Positions 1-9,759 of a stretch of 64,000 bases of DNA are shown here, piece by piece. This DNA is from Acetivibrio clariflavus DSM 19732 (lineage in GTDB: Bacteria; Bacillota; Clostridia; Acetivibrionales; Acetivibrionaceae), in assembly GCF_000237085.1 (NCBI RefSeq), contig NC_016627.1:4576001-4640000 (forward strand), read 5' to 3'. The notes beneath the pieces are model-generated. The model was not told the DNA's origin, did no database searches, and saw only the letters and a list, made by a program, of their open reading frames with translations. The first letter of the stretch is position 1. Every line of letters begins with the position of its first letter. The translations under genes and the position numbers were made by a program.

Positions 1-401
1 GCAAGATTTGAATAGTCAATCAACTGCTGCTTTACTATTGATATGCCTTTTGATAGCTGCTGTGAATTGTTGACTATTTCTATTGACATCATTTTTGCCA
101 AAACAAACATCTTTATGGAAGCAATAGCATTTGCAGGTACACATAACAAAGCTCCCAGATACCCATATCGGTAACAGAAAAAAATTGACAATCCTATTTC
201 AACAATTCCAACAAAAGCCCTTACAGTTATAGGAAGTATTCCAGTCGCTTGAATAATTTCAATAACTAAATATATAAAAGCAAAGAAAATACAAACTGGA
301 GTTAATCTGTCTTCCATCAAATTTATAAAATTGGAAAACACTTTAGATTCTCTTTTTGATTCTTTAAAACTCCCACTTAGCCTAATATCTACATTTCCCA
401 T
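1..401 (-). CDS. Membrane protein, N-terminal part only (runs off the window)
   Basis: The visible 133 residues hold a polar N-terminus and two to three hydrophobic segments at roughly residues 35-55, 57-72 and 74-100. A polar helical stretch beginning MMSIEIVNNSQQLSKG follows and leaves the window. This shape resembles the membrane module of a sensor kinase or diguanylate cyclase, but no output domain is visible, so no function is assigned. The ATG at 401 has AAAAGG upstream. Another in-frame ATG at 425 has no ribosome binding site. Confidence 0.6.
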   Translation of the reverse strand, partial: MGNVDIRLSGSFKESKRESKVFSNFINLMEDRLTPVCIFFAFIYLVIEIIQATGILPITVRAFVGIVEIGLSIFFCYRYGYLGALLCVPANAIASIKMFVLAKMMSIEIVNNSQQLSKGISIVKQQLIDYSNL

Positions 402-479
402 AGCAATTATCCTTTTCTTTCCCATTTAGTATTAATATCTATAAATTGTATATAAATTGAAATTTAAACACAAAGAATA

Positions 480-660
480 CTTATGAAAATCAGCTTCGGT
501 CACAGCTTCTTTTTCGCCCGGGAATCCTAACATTCCCCTTGATTGATGCGTTGTATTCTAAAACCTATGGGCAAGCAGTATCGCACAACAGAACATATAG
601 CCCTGAGCCCTTCCTGCAAATAGAATGAAGATAGTATTACTAGACCAACTTTTATTTAGA
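480..660 (-). ncRNA. Possible structured leader RNA, family unknown
   Basis: This lies within the 800-bp gene-free stretch 402-1218. It is noticeably GC-richer than its surroundings and lies 80-260 bp upstream of the leftward gene that starts at 401. Read leftwards it can form a GGGAAT/ATTCCC hairpin at about 525-550 and longer-range GTTGT/ACAAC pairing. It matches no riboswitch class I can recall (not SAM, TPP, FMN, c-di-GMP-I or T-box). The rest of 402-1218 is plain AT-rich DNA with no gene that I can see. Confidence 0.25.
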
Positions 661-1218
661 CTCTTTTACAATATACATATCATACACTAAAATAAGGATA
701 AATAAAAGTAAAATATTTACAATTATCTATAAATAAATAAAAAAATACTTAAAAATTCGTATTTTAAAAATATTAGAAATTTTTTAAATATAATAATTAA
801 CTTATGAAAGTAATATTTAGCAAAGCTAATAGTAATTTACCATAATTAATAAACCCATTTATGCATATTAAAGACATTTTCTCTTTGACTTTGTATATTT
901 TCCATCTCACTAGGCGTTGTTACTAATGTTATTTTGGCTAATGGACAGATATATATCTAAGTTTCAAAAGTAAATGATGTAGCTCTATTAAAAATTCCAT
1001 CCGAATAACCGGATAAATTCTGAAAACGATATTCTTCAATATGTATTGTTAGAAAATGCTTCCCTTAAATGATTTAATACCACTTATATATACATTTGTT
1101 TTTTTTACAAACTTTCTTAGCAAATACTGCTATACATATTTACAAAAACAAGTTTTTACCATAAAATAGTTATATAAAACAAAATTTGAGAAATTTACTG
1201 TCTTGTGGGGAGAAAATC

Positions 1219-2409
1219 ATGAGGTACAATTTGTTGTATTTTATACTTCCTTCAATTTCAATTGTATTTTCGATGTCAATGATATTGTTTTCTTTTATGC
1301 GAGGTAAAAAAAGTTCAACAACATATTCATTTATTTTTTGTCATGCAATAATGACCTTATGGACTTTAGGTCAAATATTAGAAAATGCCAGCACAAACGA
1401 GACCCAAAAATGGATTGCCACAATAATAAAGTACTCTGCAGTAACTTATATAGCTGCTTCATGGCTAATATTCACTCTATTGTATACAAATAGGATAAAA
1501 AACTTAAGAAAAGCCTGTTTTTCAATACTTGTACTTCCTTTACTTTTTAATCTTGCAGTACTGACTAACAGGTTTCACTATCTGTTTTTTTCACATTACT
1601 CTATGGAATCAAGAACCTATGGTATTCTTTTCTGGCTACATAGTATAGAATCATATTCCTATTTGATTGCTTCAATTGTTATACTGTTTATTACAAGCTT
1701 TAAGTGTGTTAAAAAACACCGGATTCAATATGTACTTTTAGCTATATCAATTTTATTTCCTACAATATTAAATATTTTATACGTCTCAAGAGTTTTGTCA
1801 CTGGGAACTGACCTTACTCCCATAAGCTTTGTTTTGTCATCATTTATATTCTTTGTAGCTGTTTTCAAGTATCGTTTTCTAAACCTTTTGCCCGTTGCAA
1901 TTACGGATATTCTCGATGCAATGCCACAAGTAATTATAGCCTTAGACTCTAATAATGAGATTAACTATACAAATAAGGCATTTCAAAAATTTTTACCGAA
2001 ATACAACCCTTCTGTTCAGAATAACATCATAGCTTTCAAGGAATATTTCAGAAAAAAAGTTTATATAGACAAAAAAAATCTCTCGGTTATTGACCGTATA
2101 ATCCTGGAAGAAAAAGAGCCATTAACAGAAGAACTTGAGTTTAAGTGGCCAAATTTAAACAGAACAATAATTTTTCAGGTCAATGTAATCCCCATATATG
2201 AAAAAGGTACTTTTATAGGAAAAGTTATAATATTTAATGATATAACAGAATACAAACATTTAATCAATGAAAATATACGTAAAAATGAATCCCTATCATT
2301 GATGGCCCAAAAACTATTAGAAGCAAATCTCTGTTATAGCGAAGCTTCCTCAGTAAGCGAGAAGTCCCTGAATACCATTGGCAATGCAAAAAAGACGAAC
2401 ACTATATAA
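1219..2409 (+). CDS. 7TM sensor plus PAS protein lacking a kinase domain
   Basis: The product has 396 residues. Residues 1-220 form seven hydrophobic helices, like the N-terminal 7TM region of some histidine kinases. Residues about 225-355 look like a PAS domain (ITDILDAMPQVIIALDSNN to VIIFNDITEYKHL). After PAS there are only about 40 polar residues and a stop. There is no HisKA, HATPase or GGDEF domain, and the next thing downstream is a terminator, so the protein ends there. The ATG at 1219 is chosen because GGGGAG precedes it at 1207; a TTG at 1186 in the same frame lacks a site. It could be a decayed kinase or a sensor that acts through a partner. Confidence 0.75.
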   Translation: MRYNLLYFILPSISIVFSMSMILFSFMRGKKSSTTYSFIFCHAIMTLWTLGQILENASTNETQKWIATIIKYSAVTYIAASWLIFTLLYTNRIKNLRKACFSILVLPLLFNLAVLTNRFHYLFFSHYSMESRTYGILFWLHSIESYSYLIASIVILFITSFKCVKKHRIQYVLLAISILFPTILNILYVSRVLSLGTDLTPISFVLSSFIFFVAVFKYRFLNLLPVAITDILDAMPQVIIALDSNNEINYTNKAFQKFLPKYNPSVQNNIIAFKEYFRKKVYIDKKNLSVIDRIILEEKEPLTEELEFKWPNLNRTIIFQVNVIPIYEKGTFIGKVIIFNDITEYKHLINENIRKNESLSLMAQKLLEANLCYSEASSVSEKSLNTIGNAKKTNTI

Positions 2410-2433
2410 TAAACCATATTTAGATATTAAAAA

Positions 2434-2464
2434 GGGGAAGGTAAATATAAATTTTACCTTCCCC
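2434..2464. terminator. Bidirectional terminator between convergent genes
   Basis: GGGGAAGGTAAA pairs with TTTTACCTTCCCC around a short AT loop. It sits between the 7TM-PAS gene (+) and the deacetylase gene (-) and should serve both. Confidence 0.85.
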
Positions 2465-2498
2465 AAAGTTATTTTAATAATTAATCAAACTTATAAAA

Positions 2499-5400
2499 TT
2501 AATTGATATATGACTCATACCATTCACTGATTGTTTGAACTTCAAGTTTTCCTTGCTTAACATAATTATCAACATAATCTACGATTTCTGCAAAGGACTC
2601 TGTTGAAATTGAATAAACTTCTACAGGAACTTTCTCCACCTGATGCAGCATAAACATTATTGACGAACCTGTTTCAACAGCTCTGTCTATTTCATTCTTT
2701 ATCCAATCAACCGATAAGTCCTTACCTACAGGTATACATTTAAGTTTGTAAATATTTTCAACAGGTACAGGCTGTATTCCTGTAAGAGTTGTTCTTGCAG
2801 TCTTAACTCCTATTTCTTGCAGTATCTTAATAAGTTCTTCATCAAAGCTTCCCTGAGGATAGCATACGTGATGGGCCGCTCTTGTCCATCCATTTTCCAA
2901 AATCCAGTTTTGACAGAATAGGTATTCCTCCCGTTTTTCTTCAGCTGACAGAACTGTAATATCGTCAAAATGACCTTTGGTATGGTTACCGATATCCCAT
3001 CCCTCTTTATACATATAGTCTAGCTCATCCGGATTCAAGTATTCAGGTTCGCCACCTGTTGCAAGTTCATAAGTTACCCATAAAGTTCCTTTAAATCCTT
3101 TTGCGTCCATTATTGGTTTTGCTTCAGTCAATACATCATGCCAAGCATCATCAAAGGTAAATAGAAGTTTTGATTTTCCTTCAATGTTATATGCAATTTT
3201 ATCAAGATATATAGACGGTCTGAATCCTTCTTTCGCATAAACTGTTATTATTATGCTCTTAATATTACTCCAGTCCGAACTTCCTACCGAAATAAAATCA
3301 CTGCTTCTCCTTACAATTTTATTCCAACCGCTGTACAACTCATATGCACCAATATAATTTACAAAATAACTGCCAAAATATATGTTATCGGTATACATGC
3401 CAACACTTATCGCAGTAATTTCCGATGCATTCGGAACATACAGGTTAAATTCTATGTTCTTCATAGATGATAGATCAAGACCATAGGTATATCGCTTCTC
3501 CAATGTAAAGTTAAATCCGCCATCCGGAACCTGTGATGTCAACTTCAGAGAACCGCTTCCGGACACATTATGAGTGCTTATTTCAGCCTTTGCTCTTCTG
3601 AAATTGTAAGTATAATCTATAACATCAAATTCCTCAATAATTATGCCTTCCGAAGTCTGCAATGAAGTTCCGTTTACTGGTATGTAGGACTCTATAAATG
3701 TCGGTTCAGGAGTAGGTTCGATAGTAGGTATGGGTGTCGGAGGCACTACAGGTTCATCGTCAAGTCCCATATAATCATTATACCATTCACTGAATGTAAC
3801 AACTTCAATCAAATTCTGGCTGCTCTTACTGTAAACATATTCAACAAGTTCTCTAAAATATTGTGTAGACATCTCAAATCCCAAAACAGGATTGTCCTCA
3901 ACTTTAAAGGCATTAAGAATTATTGTGGAACCAGTTGCAATTGCTCTGTCAATTTCACTCTTAACCCATTCAATGGATACTTCCTCACCAATAGATATAC
4001 TTCTCAGATTGTAAATATCCTCAACAGGTACTGCCTGGATTCCATAATCGGTATACATAGCAGTTTTGGCACCTATTGCCTTAACTATTCCTTTAATCTC
4101 ACTGTCATAGAAGCCTGAAGGATAATAAACGTTGTATGCTCCTCTTGTCCATCCGTTATCAATTAACCAGTTTTGGGCATTTAAGAACTCACTTTCCTTA
4201 GCTTCAGTGGTATATCCTTCTATACTTAAAGGATGAGATTCAGTGTGATTACCTATATCCCAGCCGGCAGCATATAATTCATGCAGGTCATATTTGTCAA
4301 GGAAAGCTACGCTTCCCACCTCAGTAATACTTTTTACAGGCATCACATTTGCTTTAAATCCCTTCTCATTAAGTATCGGGAACGCATTTGATTTCACAGA
4401 ATAATATCCGTCTTCAAAAGTAAATATCAATTTTGGCAGACCTTTAACATTATATGCAATCCTATCTATATTAACATATATATCACTAGCCCTTGTCGAT
4501 ACAGTAATTCTCATGCTTCTAATATCGTTCCAATTTGCGTTTGAACCAAATGCAATAAAGTCATTTCTTGCTACTCTGATTTTATTCCATCCGTTTCTAA
4601 GTTGATAATTTCCAATGAAGGTAGTAAAGTAAGATGAATAATTTATTTCATCACAAAAGAATGCAATACTTACTGTACTGATTTTTGCAACGTCAGGTAC
4701 AAATATATTAATCTCCAAGTTCTCAAAATCCGAAAGATCACGGTTAAATGAATGCTGTTCAATTACAAAATAATCTACTCCGCTCATGCCCTGGGACGAT
4801 ACTTTCAAAGACTCCTTACCCGAAATATAGTTTGTTGTATCCACTATTATGTCTGCATTATATGTTAAATCCCACTCTGCAATGGAATCTCCTTCGGAAA
4901 GAGTTATTCCATCTGACAGCAGAAGATTACTGCCGGAAGGTTTCGGAGTCACCGTTGGAGTTGGTGTCTCTGTTGGTACTACTGTTGGTGTCTCTACTGG
5001 CTTTTCTGTTGGTGTTGGCGTTGGTGCTTCGGTTGGTTCTGCTGTCGGTGTCGGTGTTGGTGTCTCAATCGGTTCTTCGGTTGGTGTTGGCGTTGGTGTC
5101 TCTTTCGGCTTTTCTGTCGGTGTTGGCGTTGGTGCTTCGGTTGATTCTGCTGTCGGTGTCGGTGTTGGTGTCTCAATCGGTTCTTCGGTTGGTGTTGGCG
5201 TTGGTGTCTCTTTCGGCTTTTCTGTTGGTGTTGGCGTTGGTGCTTCGGTTGGTTCTGCTGTCGGTGTCGGTGTTGGTGTCTCAATCGGTTCTTCGGTTGG
5301 TGTTGGCGTTGGTGTCTCTTTCGGCTTTTCTGTCGGTGTTGGCGTTGGTGCTTCGGTTGGTTCTGCTGTCGGTGTCGGTGTTGGTGTCTCAATCGGTTCT

Positions 5401-6854
5401 TCGGTTGGTGTTGGCGTTGGTGTCTCTTTCGGCTTTTCTGTTGGTGTTGGCGTTGGTGCTTCGGTTGGTTCTGCTGTCGGTGTCGGTGTTGGTGTCTCAA
5501 TCGGTTCTTCGGTTGGTGTTGGCGTTGGTGTCTCTTTCGGCTTTTCTGTTGGTGTTGGCGTTGGTGCTTCGGTTGGTTCTGCTGTCGGTGTCGGTGTTGG
5601 CCTTTCAGTTGGTACTACTGTCGGAGTCGGTGTTGGTGTCTCAATTGGTACTTTGGTTGGTGTTGGTGCTGGTGTATCTTTCGGCTTTTCTGTCGGAGTC
5701 GGTACTTCAGTTGGTGTTTTTTCCGGTTTTGGTGTCTTTTCTGGTTTTGGTGTTTTTTCTGGTTTTGGTGTCTTACTTGGTTTATCTGTTATAATCGGTG
5801 TTGCAGTCTTTGTTGGTGTTGGTGTAACAGTTGGTGTCAATGTCGGTTTAATTTCAGGTTCTGTACCGTATATCAAATTCCCGTTTATGTACGCTGTCAC
5901 TTTATCAAAGTTGATATAACTACTACTTGAATTAAATGAGTAGTCATTTGTTTGGATGTAATTTGACCAATCCTTTTTGGCGAATCTTGTATGAACTTCT
6001 GCCGAGCAATTTGCTTCAAGAACACCACCGCTAAAACTTATTTCCAAATAATAATTGGCATCCTGAGTAGCTGGTGACAATTTGTAAAATTTACCTGTCA
6101 CCCCGGTTAATGGAGAATGCTTAGGATTTAATATTGCAGCATAGTCACACCAAAAATTTTGCTCTTTTTCTTCTTCGTTAGTATAGTAATATCTCAACTT
6201 TACATATTTAAGCTCAATGGGTACTTTGCTTGTATTTGTTATCTTAAATCTAGGCATAATACTATTTATACTATTGGTTGGATTGCCGCTGTATGTTTCT
6301 ATTTTAAGTTCAGGAGCCACTGCCAATTGCGAAACTAATGGCATAAATAAATTTGAAAAGATTAATTCAGTATCCGTTGCAAATAATGCTGATTCATTAC
6401 TGTTTAAATTAAAGTTTGATCTTTTTGCCTGCTTTTCTGATTTCTTTTCAGTTTTCTCTGTCTCTTTTCCTTTTGTTAAGGCTTTTTCTGATTTTTTAGA
6501 TTCAAGTAAAGTGTTTGACGGCATTAGTTCTTTAATTTCGGGAAAATTCTCAGTGATTGATAAATTATCTTGATCAACAGTTTTCCCAGCTATAATAGAG
6601 GCAATGCTTTTATTTGCTTCCTCTTTAACCTTCTTTTCCTTTTCTCTCTCCAGTTCCATTCCCTTTATAGCTGCTTTTTCTACTTCTTTTAGCTTTTTTG
6701 CGGAAGCTTTGAACCTTTCTTTTACTTCTTTTGTAATTCTTACTCTTCCATTCTCCGTTGCTATGCCATTACTATTGGCGGCGTTTGCAGAAATTTGTGT
6801 AAATAGCATGCAAAACACCATAGACAGAGAAATAACGGTTTTTCTTAGTCTCAT
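2499..6854 (-). CDS. Secreted CBM3 protein with two CE4 polysaccharide deacetylase domains
   Basis: The product has 1451 residues. In order: signal peptide (1-25), a charged Lys/Glu-rich spacer, a family 3 carbohydrate-binding module (about 180-330, with RYYYTNEEE, FWCDYAAI and RFAKKDWSNY), a Pro/Thr/Glu linker (about 335-650) with 36-residue repeats, and two copies of a unit made of a beta-sandwich domain followed by a CE4 (NodB-type) deacetylase domain. The second deacetylase has the expected FTFDDAW and GNHTKGH motifs. The first has FTFEDGY (Glu for the usual first Asp) and GNHTESH. CBM3 binds crystalline cellulose; CE4 enzymes remove N- or O-acetyl groups from chitin, peptidoglycan or xylan. 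There is no dockerin, SLH or sortase signal, so the protein is probably free or held by its CBM. GGGGAGG lies 6 bases before the ATG. The natural substrate cannot be told from sequence. Confidence 0.93.
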   Translation of the reverse strand: MRLRKTVISLSMVFCMLFTQISANAANSNGIATENGRVRITKEVKERFKASAKKLKEVEKAAIKGMELEREKEKKVKEEANKSIASIIAGKTVDQDNLSITENFPEIKELMPSNTLLESKKSEKALTKGKETEKTEKKSEKQAKRSNFNLNSNESALFATDTELIFSNLFMPLVSQLAVAPELKIETYSGNPTNSINSIMPRFKITNTSKVPIELKYVKLRYYYTNEEEKEQNFWCDYAAILNPKHSPLTGVTGKFYKLSPATQDANYYLEISFSGGVLEANCSAEVHTRFAKKDWSNYIQTNDYSFNSSSSYINFDKVTAYINGNLIYGTEPEIKPTLTPTVTPTPTKTATPIITDKPSKTPKPEKTPKPEKTPKPEKTPTEVPTPTEKPKDTPAPTPTKVPIETPTPTPTVVPTERPTPTPTAEPTEAPTPTPTEKPKETPTPTPTEEPIETPTPTPTAEPTEAPTPTPTEKPKETPTPTPTEEPIETPTPTPTAEPTEAPTPTPTEKPKETPTPTPTEEPIETPTPTPTAEPTEAPTPTPTEKPKETPTPTPTEEPIETPTPTPTAESTEAPTPTPTEKPKETPTPTPTEEPIETPTPTPTAEPTEAPTPTPTEKPVETPTVVPTETPTPTVTPKPSGSNLLLSDGITLSEGDSIAEWDLTYNADIIVDTTNYISGKESLKVSSQGMSGVDYFVIEQHSFNRDLSDFENLEINIFVPDVAKISTVSIAFFCDEINYSSYFTTFIGNYQLRNGWNKIRVARNDFIAFGSNANWNDIRSMRITVSTRASDIYVNIDRIAYNVKGLPKLIFTFEDGYYSVKSNAFPILNEKGFKANVMPVKSITEVGSVAFLDKYDLHELYAAGWDIGNHTESHPLSIEGYTTEAKESEFLNAQNWLIDNGWTRGAYNVYYPSGFYDSEIKGIVKAIGAKTAMYTDYGIQAVPVEDIYNLRSISIGEEVSIEWVKSEIDRAIATGSTIILNAFKVEDNPVLGFEMSTQYFRELVEYVYSKSSQNLIEVVTFSEWYNDYMGLDDEPVVPPTPIPTIEPTPEPTFIESYIPVNGTSLQTSEGIIIEEFDVIDYTYNFRRAKAEISTHNVSGSGSLKLTSQVPDGGFNFTLEKRYTYGLDLSSMKNIEFNLYVPNASEITAISVGMYTDNIYFGSYFVNYIGAYELYSGWNKIVRRSSDFISVGSSDWSNIKSIIITVYAKEGFRPSIYLDKIAYNIEGKSKLLFTFDDAWHDVLTEAKPIMDAKGFKGTLWVTYELATGGEPEYLNPDELDYMYKEGWDIGNHTKGHFDDITVLSAEEKREEYLFCQNWILENGWTRAAHHVCYPQGSFDEELIKILQEIGVKTARTTLTGIQPVPVENIYKLKCIPVGKDLSVDWIKNEIDRAVETGSSIMFMLHQVEKVPVEVYSISTESFAEIVDYVDNYVKQGKLEVQTISEWYESYIN
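4990..5605 (-). repeat. 108-bp tandem repeat coding for a PT-rich linker
   Basis: Copies recur at exact 108-bp spacing (marker at 5101, 5209, 5317, 5425, 5533). Each codes for three 12-residue blocks of the type EEPIETPTPTPT, AEPTEAPTPTPT and EKPKETPTPTPT. The copies are nearly identical in DNA, with one Pro-to-Ser difference, which points to recent slippage or recombination. The array ends near 5605 in less regular linker. Copy number may vary between strains or be miscounted in assembly. Confidence 0.95.
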
Positions 6855-7761
6855 AATAACCTCCCCTAATTACAATTTATTTTTCTGATGTTTTTGTGCC
6901 CTTAGTTTGGATATTTTTTATGTAAATAAAAAATACAATACTAACTCAAGAGAGTTCTTAAAGCTTTTCAAACTCAATAAAATATGAAATAATGTAAACA
7001 ATTCGTCAAATCCTAAATTAGGTCAGATTGAAAATAGAACTTTTCTATTGATAATTATTCATCATATCAATTACATGCTTTTCTAAGATTGTAAGAATAA
7101 TACATTTAATACGCAAGAAAACTTTAAGGCTTTAATCTTCATATTAATGCCAATAGCATTTCTTTCAGGATATCCAAAATTTACAATATAGCATGCTATA
7201 ATTTGCATCAGAGAGTCCATTGCTTTTTAGGAATAATACTAAAGATGCAAGAAAATCTAAGCAGAATAGCCTACACACATGCACTCTGCACATGCAACTA
7301 GATCTTTTGCTGGTATAAAAAATCGATAAAATTTAGATTTGGAAAAAATAATTATTGCGTTATCTCAAGAAAGGTCATAGATTATCGTTTGGCAACAAAT
7401 ATTGCAAGGTTTAAAAAGAGAATATAAGAGCTCCGAACTATAGCCCTCGTTAGTTGGAACTTTCATTCAATTTACCCCCCTATAAAAAAGCTTTAAATAA
7501 GTTATATCAATATAAAGTATATTTATCTTTAATAAGTTATATCTTTTTAAATTTATCTATAAAATTATTTTAACTTTAATTAATAAAACAATTAGCCAAT
7601 AACCTTCGTCAAATCATTACCATATAAATATTCATATTATCTGCCAAATATCTATAATTATTTTAGTTTATTTGTAATCTTATGTCAATACATTTCTAAA
7701 CAAAAATATTGAATATTGTTTAATTTTGACATATATTCTGCAATATCTTCATCTAAAACTT
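6855..7761. other. 900-bp intergenic stretch, no clear gene
   Basis: AT-rich DNA upstream of the CBM3-deacetylase gene. The only coding-like item is a 33-codon leftward frame at 7365-7466: an ATG preceded by GGGGGG at 8 bases, with product ending CNICCQTIIYDLS. I do not recognise it, and it may be a gene relic. No terminator or riboswitch was recognised. Confidence 0.4.
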
Positions 7762-9759
7762 CTAATCTAAAATTTTCGGATAATCGGATATCTTTTTACC
7801 GTAATTCCTTGCTATTATCATTATATCCTCAAGATTAATTACCGAATCAAAGTTAAGGTCCATAACCTGACTATAACTCAGGTCACTTGAAACAGCATTA
7901 AGTTTTTGAGAAATCAATCCAATATCATCTATTGTCAAAGCACCATCCATATTTATGTCTCCTGGCAACAAAATGACAGGAGCTGCTTTTGAACCAATAA
8001 CTACATCCTTATCTACAATCATATCATTTATATACCTTGTCAAATATGTCTGTTTACTAATTTTTATAGAGTATCCCTTATCATTATACGGTACATTCGG
8101 CAGCTGGAAATAACCGTTACTGTCAGTGTAGGTATAGTCACCTGTCTGAACGATTTCTACTTTAATACCTTTATTTATCTCCGGGTATTTAGTCTCCACA
8201 TTACATTTTATATAACCGGCTAAAGTGTATGTTTTATTCTTAACCGGTACCGGACTAAATTCATAGGCGCCACAGTCAACTCCCTGATAGGAATTTCTCT
8301 TATTTCCGTCAAAGTCATACTCTGCACAGTTTGCAGGATCCCCTGCATTAATAGCCGACGATCCTTCTTTAATATGAAAATCGGGCAAATCGGAAGATAG
8401 GTCTATAAACTGTGGATCAACAAACTTTGAATGTTTGTCATTGCCAGTAATACTTCTGTATTTATCAAAGCTCTGTATATATTCATTCTTCCATATCCAT
8501 TCAGAGCTTGCTGCTCCGCCAACAGAATAATAAATATTATAATCAAAGATATTCCCGTTGTTCTCCTTGTATACATTGGAAATAAACAAATTTTGATTCC
8601 CGCTGTATAATATGTTGTTGCAGAATATATTGCCGTTTGTACTGAACTGCATCAAAACTTCTCCGCAGCCTGTCCTCTTAGTGTCATTGTTGTAGAGAGT
8701 ATTGTTTATAAATTTACAGTTTATCGTACTTCCTCTGTTTTTGTCATATCCGCCAAAAGCAATCCCTGTAAGATTATTATTGTAAAGAATGTTGTTCAAA
8801 ACACTTATATTGCTGGTTGATTTTCCTTTATGTTCACTTGCTACCTCAATACCGATATCACAATTGTATACCCGATTCCTTTCTATTATTACATCCCTTG
8901 CTCCATCACTATATATACCACCGGCACAATACTCTTTTCCATAGGCAGGATTTCCATAAGAAGATATGAAACTAACCGTATTTCCTGCAATAATCCCATT
9001 TCTGGCCTGATCGTCGGTATATGAAGTATTTTCCCATCCAATTACCGCTATACCTATATTATCATTGTCATGAATATAATTATTTATTATCTGAAAGTCT
9101 TCCACATTACCATTAACGGCCAAAGCTTCACTTGACCCCAACTTACAGTTATATATCTCATTACCCTCTATAGTAATTTTTTTTGCAGGAATGGATGCGG
9201 TGCCATACACTGCAATACAGTGAGCGTTGCCAACCCTATTGTCCTTTGCCGCTGTTTCTATGTTATGTATCTTATTGTTCTTAATCTCAATATTGTTTGC
9301 ACTTCCACGTATATGTATTCCTACAGGAACAGGATCAACAGCACTTGTTTTATAATTCCTGATCTCTAATCCTGAAATTCTGATAAAAGATTTATTTTCG
9401 ATAAAGATCATTCCAGTGTATTCATTTGGAACTGTCAATCCGCTGCCATCAAGAATGGGATTCTCTCCTGGATAATTTGTTATTGTAATATAACCCTTTT
9501 GCTCCGAACCGGAAGATTTAATTGTAATATTCTCATTGTATATTCCACCCCGCAAATAAACTGTTCCCCCCGGCATAACCATCTCACATGCCTTTTTTAT
9601 TGATTTAAAGGGCTTTTCAAAAGTACCGGGATTGTTATCGTTGCCATTAGGTGAAACATAATAGTTTATAACCTGAGCAGAAGTTATATTCACATTGAAA
9701 CAAGGCGTAAAGATATATATAAAAGAAAATAACGCAATTGGGAATAAATTTTTTAACAT
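7762..9759 (-). CDS. Secreted right-handed beta-helix protein with C-terminal dockerin
   Basis: The product has 665 residues: a signal peptide, a DUF1565/pectate-lyase-like parallel beta-helix (about 30-500, opening with NYYVSPNGNDNNPGT and rich in N-N-I-x-N-N turns), a small carboxypeptidase-regulatory-like beta-sandwich (about 505-590) and a type I dockerin (about 595-655). The dockerin has two calcium loops starting GDINMDGALTIDD and DLNFDSVINLED. Such proteins act on pectin or other uronate polymers, and the dockerin should plug the protein into a cellulosome cohesin. The usual Ser/Thr pair at positions 10-11 of the loops is not kept, so cohesin partner choice may differ. The ATG at 9759 is preferred (GGGGAG 8 bases upstream) over one seven codons earlier. 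Catalytic activity is not established from motifs. Confidence 0.88.
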   Translation of the reverse strand: MLKNLFPIALFSFIYIFTPCFNVNITSAQVINYYVSPNGNDNNPGTFEKPFKSIKKACEMVMPGGTVYLRGGIYNENITIKSSGSEQKGYITITNYPGENPILDGSGLTVPNEYTGMIFIENKSFIRISGLEIRNYKTSAVDPVPVGIHIRGSANNIEIKNNKIHNIETAAKDNRVGNAHCIAVYGTASIPAKKITIEGNEIYNCKLGSSEALAVNGNVEDFQIINNYIHDNDNIGIAVIGWENTSYTDDQARNGIIAGNTVSFISSYGNPAYGKEYCAGGIYSDGARDVIIERNRVYNCDIGIEVASEHKGKSTSNISVLNNILYNNNLTGIAFGGYDKNRGSTINCKFINNTLYNNDTKRTGCGEVLMQFSTNGNIFCNNILYSGNQNLFISNVYKENNGNIFDYNIYYSVGGAASSEWIWKNEYIQSFDKYRSITGNDKHSKFVDPQFIDLSSDLPDFHIKEGSSAINAGDPANCAEYDFDGNKRNSYQGVDCGAYEFSPVPVKNKTYTLAGYIKCNVETKYPEINKGIKVEIVQTGDYTYTDSNGYFQLPNVPYNDKGYSIKISKQTYLTRYINDMIVDKDVVIGSKAAPVILLPGDINMDGALTIDDIGLISQKLNAVSSDLSYSQVMDLNFDSVINLEDIMIIARNYGKKISDYPKILD

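Noticed and set aside
4990-5605. Regular repeats that might be a CRISPR array
   Set aside because: The units are contiguous 108-bp coding repeats in frame with the deacetylase gene. There are no unique spacers and no cas genes.
4748-5919. Long open frames (348, 356 and 168 codons) across the PT-linker region on both strands
   Set aside because: They are mirror images of the 108-bp repeat array. The products are pure Val/Gly/Leu/Ser or His/Arg/Gln repeats and have no ribosome binding site.
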